DNA of 64,000 nucleotides from Chitinophagales bacterium (GCA_016787225.1 JAEUUY010000011.1:267354-331353), one strand, 5' to 3'. Positions 45,578 to 55,111 are shown, numbered from the stretch's first letter. Notes: generated by a model not told the origin, from the sequence alone. Numbers and translations are program-made.

Positions 45578-45585
45578 TATCTTTG
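45578..45585 (+). promoter_or_regulatory. -7 box (TATCTTTG) of the carotenoid/photolyase operon
   Basis: A full TAnnTTTG match 14 bp before the crtI ATG. No TTG -33 element sits at the usual distance, so activity may need help or relief of repression. Confidence 0.55.
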
Positions 45586-45599
45586 TTCTAGATTTTGTA

Positions 45600-47078
45600 A
45601 TGAATAATAAAAAAATAGCCATCATAGGCGCAGGCTTTTCCGGACTCAGTGCTGCATGTTATCTAGCAAGGCAGGGCTTTAGCGTTACTATATTTGAGAA
45701 AAATAAAGACACAGGAGGACGTGCTAGGATGTTTGAATCTGAAGGCTTTAGATTCGATATGGGACCGAGCTGGTACTGGATGCCGGATGTATTTGATAGA
45801 TTTTTTGGAGATTTTGATAAGAAAACAGCGGATTATTATGATTTGGTAAAGTTGTCACCTGGTTTTCAAATTATATTTAAGGGCGGTGAACAATTTCTGA
45901 TGCATAATGATGCTCAAGAATTGCGTCAAGCATTTGATAATCTCGAGCCAGGTAGTGGAAAGAAGTTGGAAAAATTTCTCAAAAATGCAGCATATAAATA
46001 TAAAATAAGCATGACAGATTTGGTTTTCAAACCTTGTCATAGTGTTCTTGAATTTATTCGCTGGGACATTATACGCGAAGTATTCATAACTAATCTATTT
46101 AGTCCATTAGCCAATGAAGTTCGTGCACTCTTTAAAAATGAGAAACTAAGACAGGTTGTAGAATTTCCTGTTATATTCTTAGGTGCTATGGCAGACAAAA
46201 TTCCTGCCCTTTATAGTATTATGAACTATGCAGCCATGGTACAAGGCACCTACTATCCTCAGGGTGGTATGGTCAAGATCGCCGAAGCTATGACTGCTTT
46301 AGCTCACGAGCTAGGAGTAGAGATCGTAACCAATGCCAATATAGAAAAAATAGAAGTAAATAATGGTAAAGCCATTGGGGTTAAATTGAATTCTAACTCT
46401 CTTGGTTTTGATGCTATCTTATCTTCCGCAGACTACCACCATACTGAAATGAAACTATTGGATGTTCCGTATAGAAATTATGATGAATCTTACTGGGAAT
46501 CCCGGGTTTTTGCACCATCTTCTGTTTTATTTTATTTAGGTGTAAATAAAAAAATATCAAAACTTTTGCACCATAATCTTTTTTTCGATACAGACTACAA
46601 TGCCCATGCTAGGGATATCTATGAAAACCCTAATTGGACCAAAGAGCCTCTTTTCTATGTTTGTTGTCCTTCCAAGACAGATACTACTGTAGCTCCAGAA
46701 AACTCGGAGAACATATTTATACTAATCCCACACGCTATTCAATTAGTCGAAAATGAGGCTATGGTGGACCACTATTTTCTAAATGTCATAGAGCGTCTAG
46801 AGAAATACACGGGTGAATCCATCAAGCCTCATATTGTTTTCAAAAAACAATTCACTGCTAAAAATTTTATTGAAGATTATAATTCGTATAAAGGAAATGC
46901 TTATGGATTAGCAAACACACTTATGCAGACAGCATTTCTAAAACCAAAGATGAAAAATAAAAAAGTGAATAATCTTTTCTATACAGGTCAGCTCACCGTT
47001 CCAGGACCAGGAGTGCCACCGGCGATTATTTCTGGAAAAATAGTTGCCAATGAAATCCATAAATATTTCACAACATAA
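45600..47078 (+). CDS. crtI: Phytoene desaturase CrtI
   Basis: 492 aa from ATG 45600 (MNNKKIAIIGAGFSGLSAAC). The longer frame from 45297 runs over the divergent regulator and is rejected. FAD-binding motif IIGAGFSGLSAACYLARQG, then GGRARMFESEGFRFDMGPSWY, and the C-terminal bacterial-type signature (FYTGQLTVPGPGVPPAIISGK). It introduces double bonds into phytoene to give lycopene or neurosporene. It is the first gene of the operon and is followed by crtB after 11 bp. Confidence 0.95.
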   Translation: MNNKKIAIIGAGFSGLSAACYLARQGFSVTIFEKNKDTGGRARMFESEGFRFDMGPSWYWMPDVFDRFFGDFDKKTADYYDLVKLSPGFQIIFKGGEQFLMHNDAQELRQAFDNLEPGSGKKLEKFLKNAAYKYKISMTDLVFKPCHSVLEFIRWDIIREVFITNLFSPLANEVRALFKNEKLRQVVEFPVIFLGAMADKIPALYSIMNYAAMVQGTYYPQGGMVKIAEAMTALAHELGVEIVTNANIEKIEVNNGKAIGVKLNSNSLGFDAILSSADYHHTEMKLLDVPYRNYDESYWESRVFAPSSVLFYLGVNKKISKLLHHNLFFDTDYNAHARDIYENPNWTKEPLFYVCCPSKTDTTVAPENSENIFILIPHAIQLVENEAMVDHYFLNVIERLEKYTGESIKPHIVFKKQFTAKNFIEDYNSYKGNAYGLANTLMQTAFLKPKMKNKKVNNLFYTGQLTVPGPGVPPAIISGKIVANEIHKYFTT

Positions 47079-47089
47079 ATTTAATATAC

Positions 47090-48028
47090 ATGTCCGTAGC
47101 AATTAGTTTAAATTTACCACATGAGGCTATCGTCGAGCCTGTAAACATGAACACTACGATTCAATTCAATACGCTAGAGCTTACCAGCCCTAAATCTTTA
47201 TATGATGAGATTTCTTTGCAGGCTAGTATAAATATTACTAAAAAATATAGCACTAGTTTTTCTATTGGCATTCTATGTCTTGATAAATCCGTGCGCAGTG
47301 CCATATACCAGATATACGGCTTTGTGCGGGTAGCCGATGAAATAGTAGATAGCTTTCATGGGTATGATAAAAAAACTCTCTTGAGTGAATTCGAAGAAGA
47401 AACATATCGAAGTATTGAAAGAAAAATCTCTACGAATCCTGTTTTGAATAGTTTTCAGTATGTAGTCAATAAATATAATATCGACCATAGTTTGATAAAG
47501 AGTTTTCTGAATAGTATGCGCATGGATTTAGAATCCAAATCACATGATAAAGTTTCGTACGATACTTATATTTATGGTTCAGCAGAAGTTGTAGGGCTTA
47601 TGTGTCTATATGTCTTCGTAAATGGAGACATGACCTCTTATCATAGACTGCGTCCTATGGCTATGAAGCTCGGCTCGGCTTTTCAGAAAATAAATTTCTT
47701 GCGAGATATTAAAGAGGATTCCCTTCATCTAGGCAGAGTATATTTCCCAAATCTAGATTTGAGTCGATTCAATAATAGCACGAAGGAAACACTAATTGAT
47801 GAAATTGAACTGGAATTTGACTTGGCACTAGAAGGTATTAAGTTGCTTCCTAAAACTTCGCGCTATGGAGTCTATTTAGCTTATGTGTACTATAAAGGAC
47901 TTACACGAAAAATAAAAACCATGCCAGCGGAAGTTTTATTAAAAAAGAGAGCAAGTATCTCCAATGTTAAAAAACTCTCTATGGCAGTTTATACTATTTT
48001 TATGCGAAAATTTAAAATCAGCATTTAA
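47090..48028 (+). CDS. crtB: Phytoene synthase CrtB
   Basis: 312 aa. Squalene/phytoene synthase motifs: KKYSTSFSIG, YGFVRVADEIVDSFHG (first aspartate-rich motif) and KINFLRDIKEDSLHLGRVYFP (second motif). It joins two geranylgeranyl diphosphates head to head. The N-terminal 45 residues are longer than usual, so translation may begin at a later codon. The stop codon overlaps the next start (TAATG). Confidence 0.94.
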   Translation: MSVAISLNLPHEAIVEPVNMNTTIQFNTLELTSPKSLYDEISLQASINITKKYSTSFSIGILCLDKSVRSAIYQIYGFVRVADEIVDSFHGYDKKTLLSEFEEETYRSIERKISTNPVLNSFQYVVNKYNIDHSLIKSFLNSMRMDLESKSHDKVSYDTYIYGSAEVVGLMCLYVFVNGDMTSYHRLRPMAMKLGSAFQKINFLRDIKEDSLHLGRVYFPNLDLSRFNNSTKETLIDEIELEFDLALEGIKLLPKTSRYGVYLAYVYYKGLTRKIKTMPAEVLLKKRASISNVKKLSMAVYTIFMRKFKISI

Positions 48029-48486
48029 TGAAAATATTGCTTGCCTTTTTTCTTTTTATTAATTCAAGTCTATTCGCATCTTATAATGAATCTATTAGAC
48101 AAGAACTCGGTAAAGCACTCACCGATGGAAAAAAGGCGGATGAAATGATAGCCAGATTCGAAAAAAATTTATTAGCAGAGCATCAAGGATATCTGGCTGT
48201 GGCTTATATGATGAAATCCAATCATGCCAGTATGCCATGGACAAAATTAAAATATTTCTACAAAGGCAAAAAATTGCTGGAAAAAGCTATCAAAGAAGAA
48301 CCAGAAAGAATAGAATTAAGATTTTTCCGATATGAAATTCAGGTAAAAATACCTAAAGGTCTCAACTATAATAATATGGAGGAGGATAAAAATCTAATGC
48401 TAGAGTATCTGCGAAATGAAGAAAACAAAAAATTTGATCAAAACCTTTATACCAAAATTGCTCAACTCAAAATATCGAAAGGATGA
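48028..48486 (+). CDS. Small exported protein in carotenoid operon, function unknown
   Basis: 152 aa with a signal peptide (MKILLAFFLFINSSLFAS) and a helical mature part (ESIRQELGKALTDGKKADEMIARFEK, TPR-like LLEKAIKEEPERIELRFFRYEI). It overlaps crtB by one base and crtZ by four, so it is translationally coupled to both. I have no family name for it. The context suggests a role linked to carotenoid or membrane assembly. Confidence 0.7.
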   Translation: MKILLAFFLFINSSLFASYNESIRQELGKALTDGKKADEMIARFEKNLLAEHQGYLAVAYMMKSNHASMPWTKLKYFYKGKKLLEKAIKEEPERIELRFFRYEIQVKIPKGLNYNNMEEDKNLMLEYLRNEENKKFDQNLYTKIAQLKISKG

Positions 48487-48938
48487 ATATCATAATTTTC
48501 TTAGCTACTTTTTTTCTTATGGAAGGAGTGACATGGTGCACGCATAAATACGTGATGCATGGCTTTCTTTGGAATCTGCATTATGATCATCATAATAAAG
48601 ATAAGTCGAAAGTGATGGAAAAGAACGATTGGTTTTTTGTCTATTTCGCTATTATCTCAATGTCTCTATTCTATTGCGGTTCGTTCGTATCAGGCATGGA
48701 GTTTTGTACCTATATTGGGTTAGGAATTTTAGCTTATGGAATTGCTTATTTTATAGTGCATGAAATAATTATTCACAAACGATTATTCTCAAACTGGACA
48801 CAACAATTTTTTTACTTCAAAGCATTGCAGAAAGCTCATCGCAAACATCATTCTCATCTGGGTCCTGAAGATGGCGAATGTTTTGGTATGCTTTGGGTAC
48901 CTTTTCATTATTTCAAAGAAGCGTATAGAAATAGATAA
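48483..48938 (+). CDS. crtZ: Beta-carotene hydroxylase CrtZ
   Basis: 151 aa. Diiron histidine motifs: HKYVMHG, HYDHHNKD, HEIIIHKRL and HRKHHSH, in the fatty-acid-hydroxylase-like fold with membrane helices. It hydroxylates beta-rings to give zeaxanthin. Start ATG overlaps the previous stop (ATGA). Confidence 0.94.
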   Translation: MNIIIFLATFFLMEGVTWCTHKYVMHGFLWNLHYDHHNKDKSKVMEKNDWFFVYFAIISMSLFYCGSFVSGMEFCTYIGLGILAYGIAYFIVHEIIIHKRLFSNWTQQFFYFKALQKAHRKHHSHLGPEDGECFGMLWVPFHYFKEAYRNR

Positions 48939-49631
48939 ATGGTTCCAGAGAAACTTACTTATGTTTTCGTAGATTTATTCACAATAATATTTCCATTGTT
49001 GTTTTCATTTACTAAGTCATTTGACTTTAGAACACACTGGAGATACTACTTCCCTGGCAATCTACTAATAGCCTTGCTGTTTATATTATGGGATATTTAT
49101 TATACTAAAATAGGCGTATGGGGTTTTAATTTGAAATATACTATTGGAGTACAAATTTTCAACCTTCCAGTAGAAGAAATTTTATTTTTTATCTGCATAC
49201 CTTATGCTTGTGTTTTCACTTATTATTGTTTTCGAAAATTCATTTTCGCTAAAATGAAATACTCCTTCGATCAATTTTGGCTCATTTTAGGAATAGTAAG
49301 CATCGTGTTTGGAATTTTTCATTATGACAAACTTTATACTTCTGCAGCCTTTATCAGCTGTGGAATTACCTTAGTCATTGCCTATCGTTTCGCAAAAATC
49401 AAATTTCTACATTTTCTATTGTTTTACTTAATAATTCTTATCCCCTTCTATATATTCAATGGTATCTTGACAGGAAGTTTTATGAATAGAATCGTCGTAT
49501 TCTATAATAATTCTGAGAATTTAGGTTTTCGTATATTAACTGTACCTTTCGAAGATATATTTTATGGTTTGGCGCTTTTGTTGTCCAATATCCTACTTTT
49601 TGAATTTTATCTCCATAAATCCACGAAATGA
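48939..49631 (+). CDS. crtYcd: Lycopene cyclase (CrtYcd type, fused halves)
   Basis: 230 aa, about seven membrane helices. Each half carries the motif of the heterodimeric-type cyclase: NLPVEEILFFICIPYACVFTYY in the first (PxEExxFF) and TVPFEDIFYGLALLL in the second (PxEDxxY). It forms the beta-ionone rings of beta-carotene. Both halves are present in one chain as in archaeal and many Bacteroidota enzymes. It begins directly after the crtZ stop. Confidence 0.93.
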   Translation: MVPEKLTYVFVDLFTIIFPLLFSFTKSFDFRTHWRYYFPGNLLIALLFILWDIYYTKIGVWGFNLKYTIGVQIFNLPVEEILFFICIPYACVFTYYCFRKFIFAKMKYSFDQFWLILGIVSIVFGIFHYDKLYTSAAFISCGITLVIAYRFAKIKFLHFLLFYLIILIPFYIFNGILTGSFMNRIVVFYNNSENLGFRILTVPFEDIFYGLALLLSNILLFEFYLHKSTK

Positions 49632-50314
49632 AAAACTATCTTATCATAGGAGGATCTAGCGGTATAGGTCGGGCACTTGCCACCAATCTATGTCATGAGC
49701 ATAACGTCTATGCTAGTTTTTTTAAAAATGAAGTGTCGGACAGTACAATAAATTACTTTTCATACCAAACCAATAGTGAGTTCCCTATAGATGCACTTCC
49801 TGAAACAATCGACGGAATAGCATATTGCGTAGGTGCTATTAATTTAAAACCATTTCACAGAATCACCGAAGAAGATTATATCAATGACTATAAATTACAA
49901 GTACTAGGCGCCGTCAAAGTCATTCAATCTGTTTTACCACGTCTCAAAGCTGCACAAAATGCTTCTATTGTCTTGTTTTCTACAGTCGCTGTGCAGACAG
50001 GATTTACATTTCATAGTTTAGTCTCTGCTAGTAAAGGCGCTATAGAAGGTTTGACGCGTTCCTTAGCTGCTGAACTGGCCCCCAAAATTAGAGTAAATTG
50101 TATAGCACCGTCTATTACTAACACTCCGCTTGCCCAACCTCTTCTCAATACCCCTGAAAAAATAGAAGCCAGTGCACAACGCCATCCATTAAATAGAATT
50201 GGCTCTCCAGAAGATGCTGCTGAATTAGCTGCATTTCTTCTCAGTGATAAATCTAGCTGGATAACTGGACAAGTATTCAAACTCGATGGAGGTATTTCTT
50301 CTATAAAAAAATAA
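49628..50314 (+). CDS. SDR-family oxidoreductase in pigment operon
   Basis: 228 aa. TGxxxGxG variant GGSSGIGRALA, IAYCVGAI, S and YxxxK region replaced as FSTVAVQTGFTFHSLVSASKGAI (no tyrosine before the lysine; the usual Y is S), and FKLDGGISSIKK at the end. Loss of the catalytic tyrosine suggests altered or lost dehydrogenase activity. Similar SDRs co-occur with photolyases and small DUF proteins in light/singlet-oxygen gene groups. It overlaps the cyclase by four bases. Confidence 0.85.
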   Translation: MKNYLIIGGSSGIGRALATNLCHEHNVYASFFKNEVSDSTINYFSYQTNSEFPIDALPETIDGIAYCVGAINLKPFHRITEEDYINDYKLQVLGAVKVIQSVLPRLKAAQNASIVLFSTVAVQTGFTFHSLVSASKGAIEGLTRSLAAELAPKIRVNCIAPSITNTPLAQPLLNTPEKIEASAQRHPLNRIGSPEDAAELAAFLLSDKSSWITGQVFKLDGGISSIKK

Positions 50315-50340
50315 TTATTCACCATTTTAAATTAATAAAT

Positions 50341-50706
50341 ATGGACATCAAATTAATGCAAATACATAGTAATGAATTTTTAGATCATGCTATAGAACTT
50401 TATAAAAAACTATTACCAACCAATGAAAAAGTAGCTACCGAGAACTTTTTCAGCCATGCAGGAGGTCTTCAATACGAGCTGTCCCAGCTTTCAGATTATG
50501 AGCCGAAATCTATGCGTCTTCAAAAAATAGCATCAATCCATGACCATGCTAAAAAAGTTATACATTGGTTAGGCATAATTGATAAGCTCCACTTGACTGG
50601 TATCAATATCAAGCCTCTGATGAATGAAGCGACAACTATAGAAGAAAGGATAGCGGATGGTTACAATATGGAACGTAAAGTTGTCCCTGTAAAGCAATAT
50701 TTTTAA
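50341..50706 (+). CDS. Small helical protein, function unknown
   Basis: 121 aa, all-helical prediction, no signal peptide or cysteine cluster. Segments of note: LDHAIELYKKLLPTNEKVA, QYELSQLSDYEPKSMRLQKIA, and MNEATTIEERIADGYNMERK. I do not recognise a family. It is separated from the SDR by 26 bp and from the SRPBCC gene by 3 bp. Confidence 0.65.
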   Translation: MDIKLMQIHSNEFLDHAIELYKKLLPTNEKVATENFFSHAGGLQYELSQLSDYEPKSMRLQKIASIHDHAKKVIHWLGIIDKLHLTGINIKPLMNEATTIEERIADGYNMERKVVPVKQYF

Positions 50707-50709
50707 CTC

Positions 50710-51183
50710 ATGGCTGGAATATATCAACTTCGCACCAAACAGGAAATCCCTGCTACGATTGACCAAGTTTGGAAATTTATTTCCTCTCCTAGAAATTTGA
50801 AGAAGATTACACCAGAGTACATGGGTTTTGAAATCACGAATGAACCGATAGTTGACGTCATGTATGCTGGTATGATTATTTCCTATAAGGTCAAACCTAT
50901 ATTAGGCATACCTATGAACTGGGTTACAGAAATCACTCATGTCAAGGATAAGGAATACTTTGTCGATGAGCAGCGGGTAGGACCATACGCTATATGGCAC
51001 CACCAGCATAAAATATCTCCCATTGATGGAGGAGTCTTGATGGAAGATATAGTGTCTTATAAACCACCGTTCGGAATTCTAGGAGATATAGCCAACTCAT
51101 TATTTATTCGAAATCAACTAAAAGCGATCTTCGATTTTCGGTTTATAGCGGTCGAAAGAGAGTTTGGAAAATTAAACTTATAA
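50710..51183 (+). CDS. SRPBCC (START-like) ligand-binding family protein
   Basis: 157 aa of START/SRPBCC fold: N-terminal strand IYQLRTKQEIPATIDQVWKFIS, central VKPILGIPMNWVTEITHVKDKEYFVDEQ, GGVLMEDIVSYKPPFGILGDIANSLFIRNQL, the pattern of SRPBCC proteins found with photolyase/SDR gene sets. It binds a hydrophobic ligand in general; the ligand here is unknown. Confidence 0.88.
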   Translation: MAGIYQLRTKQEIPATIDQVWKFISSPRNLKKITPEYMGFEITNEPIVDVMYAGMIISYKVKPILGIPMNWVTEITHVKDKEYFVDEQRVGPYAIWHHQHKISPIDGGVLMEDIVSYKPPFGILGDIANSLFIRNQLKAIFDFRFIAVEREFGKLNL

Positions 51184-51194
51184 GACAAACTGAG

Positions 51195-51626
51195 ATGTCA
51201 AAAAAACCTGACAATATAGTATATGATGAAGAGCAGGGATATCATGCTAAATTACTTCCCTACGCTACATCTATAGGTGCACCTGTTATCAAAATAGATG
51301 ATGTCTCGAGCTGGAAAGTATCTGGAATCCAAAAAGTAAATAAATCTATTCATTCACGGTTTAATGAATTAAAAGAAGAGTATAACAAACTCTTAAAGGA
51401 ATTTCAATGGAATGAATTGGTTTACAATGCACGATTTACCTTCGAACCTGTAGTAGGAGAAACCTACTATTTGTATAAAGATAAAACTGGACAAAACTTT
51501 CTATCTCTTATCTCACCTAAAGAATGGAATCAAGAATATCTAGGTACTACTATGCTCAATAGTGAACGGAAATGGTGTTTGATAGAATTGAATCCAGTCG
51601 CCGCTTCAACTATAGAGAATGATTAA
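51195..51626 (+). CDS. DUF2452 family protein
   Basis: 143 aa. It fits DUF2452: PDNIVYDEEQGYHAKLLPYATSIGAPVIKIDD, then coiled coil and FEPVVGETYYLYKDKTGQNFLSLISP. No catalytic residues are known for the family. It overlaps the next gene by 8 bp (stop/start), so translation is coupled. Confidence 0.85.
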   Translation: MSKKPDNIVYDEEQGYHAKLLPYATSIGAPVIKIDDVSSWKVSGIQKVNKSIHSRFNELKEEYNKLLKEFQWNELVYNARFTFEPVVGETYYLYKDKTGQNFLSLISPKEWNQEYLGTTMLNSERKWCLIELNPVAASTIEND

Positions 51627-51903
51627 GGCCACTTGGACTAATTCAGAGTTGAATCGCATCATTGAAATGGCTTGGGAAGATCGCACACCCTTCGAAGCTA
51701 TCGAGTTTCAGTTTGGCGCAGCAGAATCCGATGTCATAAAAATCATGAGAGCAGAGCTCAAAAGATCCAGCTTCAATCTTTGGCGGCAACGTGTCAATGA
51801 AGGGGTAAGTCAAAAACACTTAAAGAAAAGACTTAAAGGAATCAATAGGTTTAAATGTTCTCTACAACGAACCATTACGAATAACAAGATATCTAAGAGA
51901 TAA
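51619..51903 (+). CDS. TIGR03643 family protein
   Basis: 94 aa, basic. Matches the TIGR03643 small protein: NRIIEMAWEDRTPFEAIEFQFGAAESDVIKIMRAELK with a helix-turn-helix look, then SSFNLWRQRV. The family is typically encoded near photolyase/cryptochrome genes; its function is unknown, though DNA binding is plausible. Confidence 0.87.
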   Translation: MIKATWTNSELNRIIEMAWEDRTPFEAIEFQFGAAESDVIKIMRAELKRSSFNLWRQRVNEGVSQKHLKKRLKGINRFKCSLQRTITNNKISKR

Positions 51904-51906
51904 TAA

Positions 51907-52485
51907 GTGTCAGATAATTCTTCTATTTTAGGCATTGATTATGGGGGTAGAACGAAAGGCACCGTCGCACTTGCTTGGCTCAAAGAGGATTTAATTTGCG
52001 CGTATCAATGCAGTATAAAAGAAGATGCTGATGTCTATATTAATCAATTTATAGTTGACAATAAAATCAAGTTAGTAGCTATTGATGCTCCGCTGTCATT
52101 ACCTATAGTCTATACCAATAAAAAACTAGGCAATGATTATCACTACAGAAAAGCTGATAGAGAGACCAAAGCCATGTCACCACTTTTCATAGGAGGATTT
52201 ACTGCGAACTCAATGTCATTCAGAGCACAAAATGAGAACATAAAATTTATCGAAACCTTCCCTTCACACTTCCTGCGAATTATAGAGATAAAGAAACCTA
52301 AAGGAGATTACAATGCTACAATAAATTTAATCTTGAAAAAGCTAAACTATAAGTTTAAACTCAACAATATCGTTGAAACTCCTCATCAATTTGATGCCAT
52401 ATGCTGTCTTCTTTCTGGAATTAGATACACGGAGAAAATCACACTATGCTTTGGAGACGAGCTGGAAGGGCAAATTTTTATTTGA
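51907..52485 (+). CDS. DUF429 family protein (RNase-H-like predicted nuclease)
   Basis: 192 aa from GTG 51907 (the -3 spacing after the previous stop supports it). ILGIDYGGRTKGTVALAW and VAIDAPLSLP are the two acidic motifs of DUF429, with KFIETFPSHFLRI and TPHQFDAICCLLSGIRY after them. The fold is predicted RNase H-like; activity is unproven. It ends 10 bp before the permuted photolyase-like gene. Confidence 0.83.
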   Translation: MSDNSSILGIDYGGRTKGTVALAWLKEDLICAYQCSIKEDADVYINQFIVDNKIKLVAIDAPLSLPIVYTNKKLGNDYHYRKADRETKAMSPLFIGGFTANSMSFRAQNENIKFIETFPSHFLRIIEIKKPKGDYNATINLILKKLNYKFKLNNIVETPHQFDAICCLLSGIRYTEKITLCFGDELEGQIFI

Positions 52486-52495
52486 TATTATAGAA

Positions 52496-53602
52496 ATGTT
52501 CACTACAGATTATAGCGAAATCATAGATAAGATAGAATCTATTGACCCTATTGAATATAGTCGTACACGTAATTATTTGAGCGGCGCAGTTACATATCTC
52601 TCGCCTTACATAGCTAGAGGTGTCGTCTCTACTAAGCTTGTCATGCTATCATTAATCTCAAGAGGGTTTAAACTCTACGAGATTGAATCCATGATCAAAG
52701 AACTCGCTTGGAGAGATTATTTTCAGCGCGTACACCAGTCTCTAGGAAGTGAAATCTATACCGATATAAAAAATCAACAATCTGATGTAATTTCAAATAA
52801 AATACCAACATGTATTATAAATGGAAATACTGGAATCGAAGGAATTGATCATTCTATCAATACGCTCTACACGACAGGCTATGTACATAATCATTTTAGA
52901 ATGTACACAGCTATGCTGGCTACCAACATAGCGCAAACACATTGGTCAGAATGTTCAAAATGGTATTATTGTCACTTGCTCGATGCCGATATAGCCTCCA
53001 ATACACTCAGTTGGCAGTGGGTTTGTGGTGCATTTAGCCACAAAAAATACTATGCTAATCAAGAAAATATAAATAAATATTTTGGCAAAAACCAGTCAAA
53101 CACATTTCTTGATACTAGCTATGAGATACTGGCGGAAATGAGCGCGCCGAATATATTTCACGATAGAATAGAAGATTTAAATCTAGCAACAAATCTTCCA
53201 TCAAATACAGAACTCAAAATAGACTATCGACTTCCTACCCTCATATACAACTTCTATAATCTGGATCCCATTTGGCATGAAAACTTAAAGGCCAATCGAA
53301 TCTTATTACTAGAGCCCAGTACCTTTGAGAAACATCCTATTTCTCAAAAGAGTATAGACTTTATGCTTGCCTTAGCTAATAATATCTCTGACGTACAGAT
53401 TTTTGTTGGTGAATTTTCAGAGTTAAAACAACATATTGAAAACTCCGAAATTTATTTTAAAGAACATCCACTGAACTATAATTATTCAGGAATTGAGGAG
53501 TCCCGCGACTGGATGTGTACTGAAGTAACAAGCTACTTTCCTTCCTTTTTTAGTTATTGGAAAAAAATAGAACCCATTTTAAAATCACAATTTCGAAGTT
53601 AA
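52496..53602 (+). CDS. Photolyase/cryptochrome-family protein with apparent permuted domain order
   Basis: 368 aa from ATG 52496 (longer frame from 52373 overlaps DUF429 and is rejected). Residues about 20-215 match the helical FAD domain of photolyases: YLSPYIARGV (34-43), KELAWRDYF (68-76), TGYVHNHFRM (127-136) and DADIASNTLSWQW (153-165). In normal members this domain is C-terminal. Here it comes first, and a smaller alpha/beta-like segment (about 238-358, ANRILLLEPSTFEKH, DVQIFVGEFSEL) follows. That segment resembles the N-terminal antenna domain. Length is 100 residues short of a full photolyase. A role in DNA repair or light sensing is inferred. Confidence 0.8.
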   Translation: MFTTDYSEIIDKIESIDPIEYSRTRNYLSGAVTYLSPYIARGVVSTKLVMLSLISRGFKLYEIESMIKELAWRDYFQRVHQSLGSEIYTDIKNQQSDVISNKIPTCIINGNTGIEGIDHSINTLYTTGYVHNHFRMYTAMLATNIAQTHWSECSKWYYCHLLDADIASNTLSWQWVCGAFSHKKYYANQENINKYFGKNQSNTFLDTSYEILAEMSAPNIFHDRIEDLNLATNLPSNTELKIDYRLPTLIYNFYNLDPIWHENLKANRILLLEPSTFEKHPISQKSIDFMLALANNISDVQIFVGEFSELKQHIENSEIYFKEHPLNYNYSGIEESRDWMCTEVTSYFPSFFSYWKKIEPILKSQFRS

Positions 53603-55111
53603 ATGAAACGTGAGCCTATCACCATAGTTTGGTTCAAGAGAGACCTTCGACTCACAGATCATCTGCCCCTGAAGCATGCCACAGATAGCGGTTTTCCTAT
53701 TTTACTATTGTTTATATTTGAGCCGGCTATAATGAGTTATCACGATAGCGATAATCGCCACTGGCGTTTCGTATACGAATCGTTACTTGACATGAATGCA
53801 AAATTAAAATCGCATCAAGCTAGAGTCGAAATTCTCTATGGCGATTGCGAATCCATTTTTGAATATTTTATAGCACACTATTCTATCCATGCCATTTACT
53901 CTCATGAAGAAACTGGAAATCGCGTGACATTTCAGCGAGATATTGCTATTGGAAAATTATTGAAATCCGCCAATATACCATGGATCGAAACTCAGACCAA
54001 TGGCGTGATTCGCCGATTGAAGAATAGAGACCAATGGGATAAACTATGGAAAGAAACCATGCTAGCTCCGCTGATTGAGAATAAGATTGAACATGTTAAA
54101 GCAATTACATTACATCAAGAAGTTTTAGGAAAATTCTCTCCGGAAACCCTCCCTTCAGAAATCAAAATTCCCAATAAAAATTTTCAACCAGGAGGAAGTA
54201 CCGCAGGCTTAAAATATCTCCATAGTTTCCTCACTACACGATACCAAAATTATTCCTATCATATTTCTAAACCTATGCTAAGCAGAAAATCCTGTGGCAG
54301 GATTTCTCCTTATTTGAGTTTTGGTTGTCTTTCGATGAGACAAGTTTATCAAGCTACAATTCATGCCTACGAAGGTTCTAAAAATAAACGAGCTTTATCG
54401 GCCTTTATCTCACGACTGCATTGGCGAGATCATTTCATCCAGAAATTTGAATCGGAATGTAGAATTGAATATGAAAATACGAATCGTGGATACGACAAAC
54501 TATTAAAGTCAAAGAATGAAGATTACATTCGAGCATGGGAAAATGGCAGAACAGGAGTACCACTGGTAGATGCCAGTATGCGTTGTCTTACTGAAACTGG
54601 ATACGTCAATTTCCGAATGCGTGCTATGCTTGTCTCATTCTTTTCTTACAATTTATGGCAAGATTGGAGAGATGCCACATATCTGGCACGTGTATTTCTT
54701 GACTATGAACCAGGAATACATTATCCTCAGAAGCAGATGCAGAGCGGAGTTACTGGAATTAATGTCATTCGGGTATATAATCCTATAAAGAATGCCGAGG
54801 AACATGATCCTGATGGAAGCTTTGTTAGAACTTGGATACCTGAACTAAGAAATGTACCCACGGAGTTGATTTTTAGGCCTTGGGAAATGACAGAGCTCGA
54901 ACAACAAATGTATGGATGTAAAATTAATCTAGACTACCCCGAACCAATTGTGGATATTGAAGCCACGAGAAAATACGCTTCAGATAAGATATGGGGCTTG
55001 CGAAAGGACGAAGATGTAAAAAAGGAAAATCAAAGAATTTTATCCATGCACGTAAAAAGGAAAGATCCAAACGATGCAAGGAGAGAAAAGAAATCTAGGA
55101 TACAAAAATGA
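53603..55111 (+). CDS. Photolyase/cryptochrome (class I-like, plant/cyanobacterial type)
   Basis: 502 aa. N-terminal alpha/beta domain opens [13 protein letters not shown] (7-19). FAD domain: [13 protein letters not shown] (232-244), LHWRDHFIQ (272-280), [21 protein letters not shown] (in parts, 323-343) and [15 protein letters not shown] (391-405). FAD-dependent repair of UV photoproducts, or a light sensor, is expected; repair versus signalling cannot be told from sequence. It starts directly after the permuted gene and its stop overlaps the DUF2256 start (ATGA). Confidence 0.92.
   Translation: MKREPITIVWFKRDLRLTDHLPLKHATDSGFPILLLFIFEPAIMSYHDSDNRHWRFVYESLLDMNAKLKSHQARVEILYGDCESIFEYFIAHYSIHAIYSHEETGNRVTFQRDIAIGKLLKSANIPWIETQTNGVIRRLKNRDQWDKLWKETMLAPLIENKIEHVKAITLHQEVLGKFSPETLPSEIKIPNKNFQPGGSTAGLKYLHSFLTTRYQNYSYHISKPMLSRKSCGRISPYLSFGCLSMRQVYQATIHAYEGSKNKRALSAFISRLHWRDHFIQKFESECRIEYENTNRGYDKLLKSKNEDYIRAWENGRTGVPLVDASMRCLTETGYVNFRMRAMLVSFFSYNLWQDWRDATYLARVFLDYEPGIHYPQKQMQSGVTGINVIRVYNPIKNAEEHDPDGSFVRTWIPELRNVPTELIFRPWEMTELEQQMYGCKINLDYPEPIVDIEATRKYASDKIWGLRKDEDVKKENQRILSMHVKRKDPNDARREKKSRIQK

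Noticed and set aside
45297..45599. Long N-terminal extension of crtI in the same frame
   Set aside because: It overlaps the divergent MarR-type gene; the CrtI FAD motif begins right at ATG 45600, which has a matching -7 box.
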